A stretch of 64,000 nt of DNA from CALLMM01 sp964429855 (GTDB lineage Bacteria; Armatimonadota; Chthonomonadetes; Chthonomonadales; CAJBBX01). Both the position numbers and the translations under genes were made by a program. The first letter of the stretch is position 1. Each line of letters begins with the position of its first letter. Positions 1-8,469 of this stretch are shown here, in pieces. The stretch covers positions 1 to 64,000 of the forward strand of contig CAYSDM010000002.1 of the NCBI GenBank assembly GCA_964429855.1, written 5' to 3'. A model generated the notes under the pieces. That model saw only the letters and a list, made by a program, of their open reading frames with translations, had not been told where the DNA came from and did no database searches.

Positions 1-384
1 CGCCGCATGGGGGAAGGCGTCCTGAGAGCGGTCATAACCCGCCATCTGTTTCGGTGGGTCTCCCCCCAGGGCAAGGATATTCGAGATGCCATGCTCCGCA
101 TAGCGTTCGAGTATGCTGCGTATCTCCTCCTCGCCGTGACAGACGCAGGTCAGGTGCGGGATCGGGACGCAGGTGGTCGTCTCCGAGATGCGAACCACCA
201 GATCGTGCGTGCGCAGCCGGGTCGAGCCGCCCGCGCCGTAGGTAACGGATACAAAGGAGGGATGCAGGGGTTCGAGTTCGGCGATGGTCTGAAAAAGCTG
301 TTCTGACTCGTCGTCTGTTTTGGGTGGAAAAAACTCAAAACTGAATGTCGTCCTGTCCCGCTCAAAAATATCGCGAATATGCAT
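1..384 (-). CDS. metF: 5,10-methylenetetrahydrofolate reductase, N-terminal 128 residues (cut by window edge)
   Basis: This leftward gene runs off the left edge; only the first 128 codons are present. It reduces 5,10-methylene-THF to 5-methyl-THF with a bound FAD, feeding methionine synthesis in the cytoplasm. The family signature is visible in order: FSFEFFPPKT near residue 14, VTYGAGGSTR near residue 45, PHLTCV near residue 73 and LALGGDPP near residue 104. The ATG at 384-382 directly precedes the typical MetF N-terminus, and an AGGA lies about 10 bases upstream. A strong divergent promoter sits at 437-465. Identity is secure from the motifs; the C-terminal half cannot be judged. Confidence 0.93.
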   Translation of the reverse strand, partial: MHIRDIFERDRTTFSFEFFPPKTDDESEQLFQTIAELEPLHPSFVSVTYGAGGSTRLRTHDLVVRISETTTCVPIPHLTCVCHGEEEIRSILERYAEHGISNILALGGDPPKQMAGYDRSQDAFPHAA

Positions 385-436
385 AAAACGTATTTCCTGT
401 CTGTGCCCGTCTGTGCGAGTAGATGGTAAGACATCT

Positions 437-465
437 ACTATACCAACCGCAGGAGTGCCTGTCAA
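437..465 (-). promoter_or_regulatory. sigma70 promoter for metF
   Basis: On the minus strand TTGACA (465-460) is followed after 17 bases by TATAGT (442-437). The predicted start of transcription near 430 leaves a leader of about 45 bases before the metF ATG. It is back to back with the promoter at 502-531. Confidence 0.72.
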
Positions 466-501
466 CCGGGTTGCCCATTCTGGTATACCGTCAAAAAGTG
501 G

Positions 502-531
502 TTGACTTATATATGCTAAACCTGTTATACT
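502..531 (+). promoter_or_regulatory. sigma70 promoter for the FxLYD protein gene
   Basis: TTGACT (502-507) and TATACT (526-531) are separated by 18 bases, about 32 bases before the start codon at 563. It diverges from the metF promoter. Confidence 0.6.
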
Positions 532-562
532 GACGTTGTTCTGCTATGGAAGGAGGGTTTCG

Positions 563-1060
563 ATGAGCGCTTATATGCCGGTAAGTAACTCCACCTACTT
601 CGAGCGAAGACAGACAGCGGTTCGCTCTCTGTGGTTCCACCGCGCCCTGCTGGTCGGGGCAGGATTAGCCCTGGGGATCGGACTGTCTTCCCTGCGCGTC
701 TCGCGCCCGGAGAGTCCGTCACTTTTGCTGATGCGCGAGCAGACCGCCGCCGTCTACGCCGCTCCTCCTCAAATCGCGGTACGCAGCGCGCAGGCGGATC
801 GTCAGCAGGGCTACGTGACCATCATAGGGGAAGCGGTGAATATCTCCGGGAAGACGCTCTCCTCGCTGGAAGTGATCGCTGAAACCTTTGACGAGCAGGG
901 AAAACTGCTCGGCGTGGAGACCGCGCTGCTGGAACTGCCCTCGCTCCGACCGGGCGAATCCTCTCCGTTTCGCATACAGATTAAAGAGATGACTCCCTTT
1001 GCCTCTTACCGACTTCGTTTCCGCCATATTCTCGGCGCAAGCGTTCCGGCAAAGATATAG
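563..1060 (+). CDS. FxLYD-domain membrane-anchored protein
   Basis: A 165-residue protein with one transmembrane segment at about residues 24-46 preceded by basic residues, so the C-terminal part is probably outside the membrane. Residues 83-155 look like an FxLYD domain: a GYVTIIGEAVNISGKTLS strand block, then a helix-free stretch with LPSLRPGESSPF. Such domains are extracytoplasmic beta-sandwiches of unknown ligand. The ATG at 563 was chosen over upstream starts because GGAAGGAGGG lies just before it. It has its own promoter and is followed by a strong hairpin, so it is probably monocistronic. The specific role is unknown. Confidence 0.75.
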   Translation: MSAYMPVSNSTYFERRQTAVRSLWFHRALLVGAGLALGIGLSSLRVSRPESPSLLLMREQTAAVYAAPPQIAVRSAQADRQQGYVTIIGEAVNISGKTLSSLEVIAETFDEQGKLLGVETALLELPSLRPGESSPFRIQIKEMTPFASYRLRFRHILGASVPAKI

Positions 1061-1064
1061 AATC

Positions 1065-1103
1065 CCTCTCCTGCGCTTACAATACGGATAAGCGCAGGAG
1101 AGG
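1065..1103 (+). terminator. perfect 15-bp hairpin, probable terminator
   Basis: Arms 1065-1079 and 1089-1103 are perfect inverted repeats (CCTCTCCTGCGCTTA type) with a 9-base loop. There is no following T run, so it may end transcription weakly or stabilise the mRNA end. Confidence 0.5.
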
Positions 1104-1184
1104 AGATTTCCAGCGGTGAAGATAGAGGCGTATCTGCCGCCCCCCTTCCGTCGGCAAGCACACGCACACCGAAAGGACACCGCC

Positions 1185-2303
1185 ATGATTGCGCCCACCC
1201 CGCCGATGGGCTGGAATAGCTGGAATACCTTTGGTTCCGACATCCACGAAACGCTGATCCGAGAGACCGCAGACGCCTTCCTCGAACATGGTCTGAAAGA
1301 GGCTGGATATCAATATGTCGTTATAGATGATCTGTGGGAGGCGGATGAGCGTGACTCCGAAGGACGCCTGACGTATGATCCCGCGAAGTTTCCGCACGGC
1401 ATCAAAGCCCTCTCCGATTATGTTCACAGCAAGGGACTCAAGTTTGGCATCTACTCCTGCGCCGGATCGCACACCTGCGCCGGGAAACCCGCCAGCTACG
1501 GTTATGAAGAGGTGGATGCCCGCACCTTTGCTGAGTGGGGCGTAGACTTCCTCAAGTACGACTTCTGTTATAAGCCTGCCGGAACCGACGGACCGACTCT
1601 CTATCGGCGCATGGGACAGGCGCTGCGCATGACCGGACGCCCGATCCTCTTTAGCGCCTGCGAGTGGGGTTCTAACAAGCCCTGGGAGTGGGCTGCCGGG
1701 GTAGGAGCGCAGATGTGGCGCACCACCGGCGACATCGAGGACTCCTGGGAGAGCATGGAACGCATCGGATTCGGACAGAACGGGCTGGAACGGTATGCCG
1801 GTCCCGATCACTGGAATGACCCCGATATGCTTATCGTAGGGATGTACGGCAAGGGCAACGTCGCAAAGGGAGGATGCACCGATAACGAGTATCGAGTCCA
1901 TTTCAGTCTCTGGTGCCTGCTTGCCTCCCCGTTGATGATCGGGTGCGATGTGCGAAATATGACCGACGCGGCGCGGGAGATTCTGACGAATCGGCGAGTG
2001 ATCGCGATCAACCAGGACCCGCTGGGCAGACAGGGATTTCGCATCGGGCAGGAGTGGGATAAGTTTGAGGTCTGGATGAAGCCGCTGGCGGATGGATCGG
2101 TGGCTGTCGGTCTGTTCAACCGCCACGAAAGCTGGGGACGCAAGATCGCCGTCGCCTGGGAATCGCTCGGACTGCATGACCGACGCGCCTGCCGGATCGA
2201 AGACCTCTGGAGCGGCGAGGATCTGGGCGAGCATCGCGGCAGTTTCTCCTCCTTTGTCGCCCCGCACAGCGTTGTTCTGCTTCGCCTGACTCCGGTGGTT
2301 TGA
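1185..2303 (+). CDS. alpha-galactosidase / melibiase, GH27 family
   Basis: A 372-residue retaining glycosidase expected to remove alpha-linked galactose (possibly alpha-N-acetylgalactosamine or beta-L-arabinose, other GH27 activities) from sugars. It opens with the family hallmark PPMGWNSWNTFG. The nucleophile is Asp126 in LKYDFC and the acid/base is the second Asp (214) of WNDPDML. Length matches single-domain GH27 enzymes. No signal peptide is seen from ATG 1185, which has GAAAGGA upstream; the longer in-frame start at 1116 adds an unlikely Pro/His-rich tail. Lacking a secretion signal, it probably acts on imported oligosaccharides. Confidence 0.9.
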   Translation: MIAPTPPMGWNSWNTFGSDIHETLIRETADAFLEHGLKEAGYQYVVIDDLWEADERDSEGRLTYDPAKFPHGIKALSDYVHSKGLKFGIYSCAGSHTCAGKPASYGYEEVDARTFAEWGVDFLKYDFCYKPAGTDGPTLYRRMGQALRMTGRPILFSACEWGSNKPWEWAAGVGAQMWRTTGDIEDSWESMERIGFGQNGLERYAGPDHWNDPDMLIVGMYGKGNVAKGGCTDNEYRVHFSLWCLLASPLMIGCDVRNMTDAAREILTNRRVIAINQDPLGRQGFRIGQEWDKFEVWMKPLADGSVAVGLFNRHESWGRKIAVAWESLGLHDRRACRIEDLWSGEDLGEHRGSFSSFVAPHSVVLLRLTPVV

Positions 2304-2339
2304 CCCTCCAGGTTCGATGACGAAAAAGCGCGTAACGAT

Positions 2340-2370
2340 GACGCTCCCCCTCTCCAGAGGCAGGAGCGTC
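2340..2370 (+). terminator. hairpin after alpha-galactosidase gene
   Basis: GACGCTCC (2340-2347) pairs with GGAGCGTC (2363-2370), with a second small stem (CTCT/AGAG) inside. No T run follows. It lies immediately before the ispG promoter, consistent with separating the two units. Confidence 0.4.
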
Positions 2371-2373
2371 ACG

Positions 2374-2382
2374 TGCTATAAT
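2374..2382 (+). promoter_or_regulatory. extended -10 promoter for ispG
   Basis: TGCTATAAT combines a TGn extension with a perfect -10 hexamer, 35 bases before the ispG start at 2418. No good -35 is visible, as is usual for extended -10 promoters. Confidence 0.6.
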
Positions 2383-2417
2383 GTGCTAACCATTTTGATG
2401 TGATGGAGAGAAGCAGG

Positions 2418-3689
2418 ATGTCGGAACAGATCACCTACCCGCGACGCAAGACCCGCGCCGTGCGAGTCGGAGAGTCCGAAAGCAGAGTCTACATTGGAGG
2501 CAATCACCCGATTGTCGTCCAGTCCATGATAACCGAAGAGACCCACAACGTCCCGGCGGCGGTCGAGCAGATTATCGTCATGCATAGAGCCGGATCGGAG
2601 ATTGTGCGCGTCACCACGCCGAATCTGGCGGAGGCGAAGTGCCTGGCGGAGATCAAGGCGGAGCTAAAAAAGCGGTATATGGATGTGCCGCTGGTCGCCG
2701 ATGTGCATCATCAGGGCAGCGATATCGCCGTTGAAGTCGCCCGCTATGTGGATAAAGTGCGTCTCAATCCGGGGCTGTTCGTCTTTCGCAAGCGGGTTAA
2801 CCGCGAGATAGAATACTCTCCGGCGGAGGTCGCGGAGGAGATGGAAGCCATCGAAGCCAGCCTGCTGCCGGTGATTGAAGCCTGCAAAGCCCGCGATATC
2901 GCCATGCGGATCGGCGTCAATCATGGCAGCCTCTCCGAGCGATTAACGGTGATGTACGGCGATACGCCGGAAGGCATGGTGGAGTCCGCAATGGAGTATC
3001 TGCGAATCTGTGCGCGGCATAACTACCATAATCTGGTTGTCTCTCTGAAGGCGAGCCGCGTCCCGATCATGCTGGCGGCGAATCGCCTGATGGTTCAGCG
3101 CATGGATGCGGAAGGGATGGACTACCCGCTGCATCTGGGCGTGACAGAGGCGGGCGACGGCATGTATGCGCGCATCAAGAGTACGGCAGGTATCGCCACG
3201 CTGCTGGCGGAGGGCATCGGCGATACGATTCGCGTCTCGCTGGCGGAAGACCCTGTGGAAGAGCTTCCGGTCTGCTACGATATTCTGCAGTCGCTCGGTC
3301 TGCGGAAGACAAAGGTCGAATTTATCGCCTGTCCCTCCTGTGGGCGCACCAAGTTCGACCTGCCGACCGTTCTCTACGCGGTTAAGTCGGCAACGGGTCA
3401 TCTGGTCGGGCTGGATATCGCGGTGATGGGCTGTATCGTCAATGGGCCCGGCGAGATGGCGGATGCCGATTACGGCTATGTGGGCAAGGCAGGAGGCATG
3501 ATTACGCTCTACCGCAAGCGCGATCCGGTGAAAACCGTTCCGCAGGAGCAGGGCGTTCAGGAGCTAATCAACCTGATCAAAGCCGACGGCAGATGGCAGG
3601 AGCCGCCGGAAGGCTGGATTCCGCCAGAGCCGCCGAAAGGCTTCGCCGACCGGATACAGTCCGGCGTGAGCATTCCCCTGCGCTCTTAA
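2418..3689 (+). CDS. ispG: (E)-4-hydroxy-3-methylbut-2-enyl diphosphate synthase
   Basis: A 423-residue enzyme of the non-mevalonate isoprenoid pathway; it reductively opens the ring of MEcPP to HMBPP with a 4Fe-4S cluster. The cluster ligands are visible as Cys305 and Cys308 in CPSCGR and Cys339 in MGCIVNGPGE. The N-terminal TIM-barrel part starts with IGGNHPIVVQSM. The ATG at 2418 has GGAGAG eight bases upstream and a TGCTATAAT box before it. The gene stands alone between hairpins, so it is a single-gene unit. Assignment is firm. Confidence 0.95.
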   Translation: MSEQITYPRRKTRAVRVGESESRVYIGGNHPIVVQSMITEETHNVPAAVEQIIVMHRAGSEIVRVTTPNLAEAKCLAEIKAELKKRYMDVPLVADVHHQGSDIAVEVARYVDKVRLNPGLFVFRKRVNREIEYSPAEVAEEMEAIEASLLPVIEACKARDIAMRIGVNHGSLSERLTVMYGDTPEGMVESAMEYLRICARHNYHNLVVSLKASRVPIMLAANRLMVQRMDAEGMDYPLHLGVTEAGDGMYARIKSTAGIATLLAEGIGDTIRVSLAEDPVEELPVCYDILQSLGLRKTKVEFIACPSCGRTKFDLPTVLYAVKSATGHLVGLDIAVMGCIVNGPGEMADADYGYVGKAGGMITLYRKRDPVKTVPQEQGVQELINLIKADGRWQEPPEGWIPPEPPKGFADRIQSGVSIPLRS

Positions 3690-3698
3690 TCGCCCTTT

Positions 3699-3727
3699 CC
3701 CCGCGCGTTTTTATCGCCTGCGCGGGG
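3699..3727 (+). terminator. hairpin terminator after ispG
   Basis: CCCCGCGC (3699-3706) pairs perfectly with GCGCGGGG (3720-3727) around a 13-base T-rich loop. No long T run follows the stem. Confidence 0.5.
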
Positions 3728-3868
3728 ATTCGTATTAAAATCCCCGTATTTCTACAGGGAGCTTCTCCCCCGGCGATCTCCTCCGGTTATGGAATAAATA
3801 CCTGGTCTGTTCCCGCACAGTCCTGTCTGTCCGGGAATGCCCGGATATGGAGAACGAGGAGAGGCATC

Positions 3869-4354
3869 ATGGCGGAAAAAGAGAAAGCTCAGCAGGAGAA
3901 GAAGGCAGGCTTCGCGAAGCTGCCTCTTTTCGGGATCATCGCGCTGATACTAATCATGAATGTGCTGGTCGTCGGAAAGGTCTTCTTTGGCGGAGGGGGC
4001 AAACCCAAAACGGATAAGGAAGCGCATGGGAAGCATGAAAAGAAAGAGGAAGAGGTCGGCGAGAAACTCGCGTTGGACGAGTTCCTGCTGAATCTCTCCG
4101 GAGGCAATAATCACTATCTGCGCGCCACCTTCGCGGTTGGGCTGAGGAAGGGCGTGAAGGAAAAAGAGATGGAAGAGGAGGTTGCGCCCATCCGCGACGC
4201 CATGCTCTCCGTGCTGACCACCAAAACGCTGGAAGACATCTCCACACAGGCAGGAAAAGAGAAACTGCGCGAGGAGATGGTGAAAAAGATCAACGAAGAG
4301 CTTGGAGAAGAGAAGGTCGTCAAGATTTACTTCGTCAATTTTGCCGCTCAATAA
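3869..4354 (+). CDS. fliL: FliL-like flagellar basal body-associated protein
   Basis: A 161-residue inner-membrane protein: short charged cytoplasmic tail, one transmembrane helix at about residues 19-39, a Gly/Lys/Glu-rich linker (40-60) and a periplasmic domain with LDEFLLNLSGGNNHYLRATFA, typical of FliL. FliL associates with the flagellar stator and basal body. The ATG at 3869 has AGGAGAGG just upstream; the 92 in-frame codons before it are intergenic. It is flanked by terminators and no other flagellar gene is in view, so it is either an isolated member of a dispersed flagellar set or a FliL-fold protein with another job. Confidence 0.72.
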   Translation: MAEKEKAQQEKKAGFAKLPLFGIIALILIMNVLVVGKVFFGGGGKPKTDKEAHGKHEKKEEEVGEKLALDEFLLNLSGGNNHYLRATFAVGLRKGVKEKEMEEEVAPIRDAMLSVLTTKTLEDISTQAGKEKLREEMVKKINEELGEEKVVKIYFVNFAAQ

Positions 4355-4360
4355 GACTTT

Positions 4361-4393
4361 GCGGGCAATCGGAACGGGTTGCCCGCTTTTTTT
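4361..4393 (+). terminator. rho-independent terminator after fliL-like gene
   Basis: GCGGGCAA (4361-4368) pairs with TTGCCCGC (4379-4386), followed by seven T (4387-4393). It starts six bases after the stop codon. Confidence 0.9.
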
Positions 4394-4511
4394 GCGTCTG
4401 GCAGATGCCGACTATTCCCTGTTTCTGGCTCTGGCTCTCTGCAGGAGTATTACGCCCTGTTGTAAAAAATAGAGAAAAGAGCCTGAAAATCGAAAAGGAG
4501 CGGAATCGGCG

Positions 4512-6362
4512 ATGTCTACCACGCTGCTGGCGTTGTTTCTCCTGCTGCTGGCAATCGCTTCCTGCGGGCAGACTCCCCCGCCTATCCCATCCGAGGCGGA
4601 TCGCGCGCTGCTCAAAACTCTGCGCCGCGAGCATCCCCGCCTGATCGCCACAAAAGAGGATCTGCAGCGTCTACAGGAGACGATCCGGCGTGAACCGCTT
4701 GCACAGAGGTGGCGCGACCAACTGAGACAGCAGGCGGAGATGGTTCTGGAGGAGCCGCCAGTCGAGAGGAAGCTGATCGGACCGCGCCTGCTTCACCAGA
4801 GCCGCCGCGCGCTGGATCGAATCTACCTGCTGGCTTTGATGTATCGGCTGGAGGGAGACCGGCGTTTCGCCGAACGCGCCCGCAGAGAGTTGCTGGCTGT
4901 CTGCGCCTTCATCAACTGGAATCCTCTTCACTTTCTGGACGTGGCGGAGATGACCCACGCCGTCGCCATCGGCTACGACTGGCTGTACGACTTCTGGACG
5001 GCGGAAGAGCGCGTTACGCTGCGTAACGCCATTGTAAATCTCGGTTTGAAACCTTCTCTACCGATCAATGGACGCCAGCCCTGGTGGTTGAATGTAGATC
5101 ACAACTGGAATCAGGTCTGCAACGGCGGGATGACGCTGGGAGCGCTGGCTGTTGCGGAGGATGAGCCGGAACTTGCCGCCTATATTCTGGGACGCAGCCT
5201 GAATGCCGTCAAAAAAGCGATGGCGAGTTATGCCCCGGATGGAGGCTGGGCAGAGGGACCGGGCTACTGGCACTATGCCACGCAGTATAACGTCTATATG
5301 CTCGCGGGACTGGAGAGCGCGCTTGGAACCGATTTCAGGCTGAGCGAACTGCCCGGCTTTTCCTCAACGGGTCTCTTTCCCCTCCACTTCACCGGTTCGA
5401 CCGGGCGCACCTTTAACTATGCCGACGGCGGTGACCGTCTGGGAAGCGCCAGCGAACTGTTCTGGCTGGCGCGTAATTTCCGCCGCCCGTTATTCGCCTG
5501 GATGCAGCGTCAATCCGTCCGCTCCCCCTCCCCGCTCGATCTCCTCTGGTTCGATCCTCACGGCGGCGACCCCAAATCGGCGAAAATCCCGCTCGATGCG
5601 CACTATCAGGGAATCGGCGTGGTTTTTCTCCGAAGCGCGTGGGAGGACCCGAATGCGCTCTTTGTGGGCTTCAAGGGAGGCGACAACCGCGCCAATCACA
5701 GCCATCTTGATCTGGGAACCTTTGTGCTGGACGCCGAAGGCGCGCGCTGGGCGATAGACCTCGGACGCGACGATTACGATCTGCCTGGATATTTCAGCCA
5801 GACTCAGCGCTGGACATACTACCGCAACCGCACGGAAGGGCACAACACCCTGCTGCTGGACCATGCCAATCAGGTCACAACGGCGCGCGCGCCGATCCTT
5901 GCCTTTTCTGCCTCTTCCCGGCGCGCGCAGGCGGTCGCCGACCTGACCGCCGGATATGCCGGGAAAGCAACCCGCGTCTGGCGCGGAGTCGCCCTGCTGG
6001 ATCGGAAAGCCGTTCTGATTCAGGATGAGATCGAAGCGGCGCAGCCGGTGGAGGCGATCTGGCAGATGCATACGCCCGCAGACATAGAGCTTCATGGAAG
6101 ACGCGCCGTGCTGCGCCAGCCGAATGCCGGGGATATGGAGGCGTCCCTTCTGGAGCCGGACGGCGCTCTCTTTGAGGTCGTCTCCGCCGCGCAGCCCGCT
6201 CCCCAGAATCCCAACGCCGGTATCGTGAAGCTGAGGGTGCGCCTTCCGGAGAAGGTGACTGCCTGCCGCATCGTCGTGGTGATTCGTCCGGCGCGCTTCT
6301 CCAGGACACCTCTGCCTGCCCGCATCGCGCCGCTCTCGGAGTGGATTGCATCGAGACCGTAA
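4512..6362 (+). CDS. heparinase II/III-family polysaccharide lyase, predicted lipoprotein
   Basis: A 616-residue protein that probably cleaves uronic-acid-containing polysaccharides by beta-elimination. The N-terminus has a hydrophobic stretch ending in a lipobox-like IASC at Cys18, although the n-region lacks a basic residue. Residues about 90-300 form the helical toroid part (WLNVDHNWNQVCNGG, GGWAEGPGYWHYATQ) and the C-terminal half carries the heparinase II/III beta-sandwich block (NRANHSHLDLGTFVLDAEG and GHNTLL). ATG 4512 has AGGAG 11 bases upstream. It stands alone after the fliL-like terminator. Substrate cannot be told from sequence. Confidence 0.85.
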   Translation: MSTTLLALFLLLLAIASCGQTPPPIPSEADRALLKTLRREHPRLIATKEDLQRLQETIRREPLAQRWRDQLRQQAEMVLEEPPVERKLIGPRLLHQSRRALDRIYLLALMYRLEGDRRFAERARRELLAVCAFINWNPLHFLDVAEMTHAVAIGYDWLYDFWTAEERVTLRNAIVNLGLKPSLPINGRQPWWLNVDHNWNQVCNGGMTLGALAVAEDEPELAAYILGRSLNAVKKAMASYAPDGGWAEGPGYWHYATQYNVYMLAGLESALGTDFRLSELPGFSSTGLFPLHFTGSTGRTFNYADGGDRLGSASELFWLARNFRRPLFAWMQRQSVRSPSPLDLLWFDPHGGDPKSAKIPLDAHYQGIGVVFLRSAWEDPNALFVGFKGGDNRANHSHLDLGTFVLDAEGARWAIDLGRDDYDLPGYFSQTQRWTYYRNRTEGHNTLLLDHANQVTTARAPILAFSASSRRAQAVADLTAGYAGKATRVWRGVALLDRKAVLIQDEIEAAQPVEAIWQMHTPADIELHGRRAVLRQPNAGDMEASLLEPDGALFEVVSAAQPAPQNPNAGIVKLRVRLPEKVTACRIVVVIRPARFSRTPLPARIAPLSEWIASRP

Positions 6363-6568
6363 GACGCTTCTGGCTCCTCTCCTCCGTAACCCGCTACACG
6401 CCTCCTGCATCCTGCTGCTACGCCGATTTGAGACACCTGTATGTTCTCAAAGCCAGCGGATTTATCCGGACAGAACCCCTTCCTGCGAGTAGATTTATTG
6501 AGTCAGCGTGAAAAAAGTTCGTCGTATATCGGCTTCAGAGAACGAATAGTTCCGCAGAGGAACGTTCT

Positions 6569-8407
6569 ATGGAGACCTCGACCGATTTTCCGCTCAGCGG
6601 CGTGGACGCGCCGGCAAGGACGATGACAGGAGAGAGATACAGGAGAGACATTGTGTTACAGGAACTGGAAACTTTTACACAGACTGCCGTCATGGAGAGC
6701 CTTTTCACTTTTCCGGACGCCGTAGACAGCTACCTGGCCGACGTGCGAGCGCGACGGCTGAGGCGGCGTATCGAAAGACAGAAGCAGAAACGCCTGCAGG
6801 ACGCGATTACAAAGATTGAACAGGAGCATGCGGAAGCGCAGGCAGACGAGGATATAGAGATCGCCTCTGAACTGGAAGCGCTCCTGCGCGAGTTCAGGAT
6901 GCGCCTCTCCTCACTGCAGGAGGGCGCGCCGACACAGATACAGGAACCTGCTCCTCCCCGGGAGGAGGTATCCGCGCCGCCACCGGAGCCTGAACCCTCT
7001 GCCCCTGCACCAGAGTCTCCCGCTTTAACCGATGAGGAGCGGCTGGCTCTGGTCGAACAGATGACGCAGAAGCTGCAAGAGATCGAGGGCAGTTGGGTGG
7101 CGTTGGGCGACAAGGCTGATGCAAACCACCTGCCCCAAACACGACAGCATGGATTTTTCCTGCGCGCGCTGTTCTGCATGCTGGGGGCGGTCTACGCAGA
7201 AGCAAGAGAGATGAGCGTGCTGAACGATCTGGAGGAACGGATTGATGATCTGCGCGACAGGATACTGATGGCGCGTTTTTACGCCGGTGATCAGGATGCC
7301 AGCCTGCCATTTGAGAAGTCCTGCCGGTCCTCCAACGATGGCTGCCTGACCTCAATGGAGTGGGAGGAGCTTGCAGACCGCTACGCAGCAGCAGCGGATG
7401 TCCAGGAGAAGTGGCAGTGGTATCTGACACACCGGGAGAAGCTGGAACCGTCCACGCGCCAAAGTCTTCTTAACACCCTGATCGCCGGGCAGCAGCGTCT
7501 CTACCGCACCCTCGAAAAGCACAATGGACACGACAAACTGCAGTCGGATCTCTACCAGGAGATGCGCGAAGCCGCCACCTCCATTGGACTTATGGCGTCT
7601 CTATCTCCCAACATCGGGGATGCCAGGCTGGAGTGTTACGATGCGAAGCGGCAGGAGGAGTGGGAGAAGGCTGTAAAGGAGTGGGACCGCGCCGTCGAGA
7701 CCGAGGAGAAGGTTGCACGAAAAACCGCTGCGATCAAAGCGGTGCAGGCGTGGGGCGAGCGCTTTTCCGAACAGATGATTCCGGCAGAGAGCTTTGTCGG
7801 AATGCAGTCGGAACTATTTGGTCTGTTGGATGAATGTATGGCGGCGGCCGTTCCTCCCACCAATGTCACGGTGCGCAAAGCGCTTCTGGAGCACGCGCCG
7901 ACGCTGTTAAAAGGCGAGAGCCGGTATGCCAAATTCCTGGAGGCGGTGCTTGCAGAGCGCAAACGGCTTGGACTGGACCCGGACTCTACGGAAGAAGAGG
8001 AGAACGAGGAGGAAGAGCCTTCGGATTCGGAACTGCAGGAGTATATCGCGCGCGTCGCGGAGTTCGCTTCCGGAAAGCGGCTGCTCATTCTGGGCGGAGT
8101 TCCGCGCCAGAGAACCTGCGAGGAGATGCAGCAGATGCTGGGCTTCTCGGAGGTGCAGTGGCTGGCAAGCAAAAAGAGCGACCGGGTTAACAAGTTTAAA
8201 TCGGAGATCATGAAAGCCGATATCCTCATCGTGGTGAAGAACTTCGCGGGTCACGATATCAGTGAGAAGGGACGGGAGTGGACGAGGGAATCTGGAGGGC
8301 ACTTCCTTCTTCTTCGAAGCGGCTACGGCGTGAAGCAGATCGTCTATCACCTCTATCAGTACATTGAGCAGAGGAAGTCGCATAGCGAGCCAGCCGCTGC
8401 CATTTGA
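6569..8407 (+). CDS. coiled-coil protein with DUF2325-like C-terminal domain, function unknown
   Basis: A 612-residue cytoplasmic protein not recognised as a whole. Residues about 48-115 are highly charged and helical, probably coiled coil; 118-153 form a Pro/Glu-rich linker; 155-480 are again helical; 470-485 is a run of acidic residues. Residues about 503-600 resemble DUF2325: a beta strand RLLILGG, then a helix, the strand ADILIVV followed by KNFAGHD, and FLLLRSGYGV, a Rossmann-like layout. AGAGGAA six bases before ATG 6569 supports that start. The next gene's promoter overlaps its stop codon. A nucleotide-binding or stress role is only a guess. Confidence 0.6.
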   Translation: METSTDFPLSGVDAPARTMTGERYRRDIVLQELETFTQTAVMESLFTFPDAVDSYLADVRARRLRRRIERQKQKRLQDAITKIEQEHAEAQADEDIEIASELEALLREFRMRLSSLQEGAPTQIQEPAPPREEVSAPPPEPEPSAPAPESPALTDEERLALVEQMTQKLQEIEGSWVALGDKADANHLPQTRQHGFFLRALFCMLGAVYAEAREMSVLNDLEERIDDLRDRILMARFYAGDQDASLPFEKSCRSSNDGCLTSMEWEELADRYAAAADVQEKWQWYLTHREKLEPSTRQSLLNTLIAGQQRLYRTLEKHNGHDKLQSDLYQEMREAATSIGLMASLSPNIGDARLECYDAKRQEEWEKAVKEWDRAVETEEKVARKTAAIKAVQAWGERFSEQMIPAESFVGMQSELFGLLDECMAAAVPPTNVTVRKALLEHAPTLLKGESRYAKFLEAVLAERKRLGLDPDSTEEEENEEEEPSDSELQEYIARVAEFASGKRLLILGGVPRQRTCEEMQQMLGFSEVQWLASKKSDRVNKFKSEIMKADILIVVKNFAGHDISEKGREWTRESGGHFLLLRSGYGVKQIVYHLYQYIEQRKSHSEPAAAI

Positions 8408-8432
8408 CAGGCGGGGCAACCCCGGATATAAT
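8404..8432 (+). promoter_or_regulatory. consensus sigma70 promoter for the MgtE-like gene
   Basis: TTGACA (8404-8409) and TATAAT (8427-8432) are both perfect hexamers with a 17-base spacer. The -35 box overlaps the stop codon of the preceding gene. It should drive the MgtE-like gene and trmB. Confidence 0.88.
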
Positions 8433-8469
8433 CAGGCAGTTACTCATTTGATTCGGGGCGAAGGTTCAG

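Noticed and set aside
7..434. Open frames on both strands at the left edge (7-306 and 150-434)
   Set aside because: The frame at 384-1 gives an unmistakable MetF sequence; the others are shadows of it.
1116..1184. Upstream start for the alpha-galactosidase
   Set aside because: It would add a Pro/His-rich tail with no signal character, and the ribosome site fits ATG 1185.
1077..2372. Long leftward open frame opposite the alpha-galactosidase gene
   Set aside because: It is antisense to a strong GH27 gene and gives no recognisable family; GC-rich codon use opens such frames by chance.
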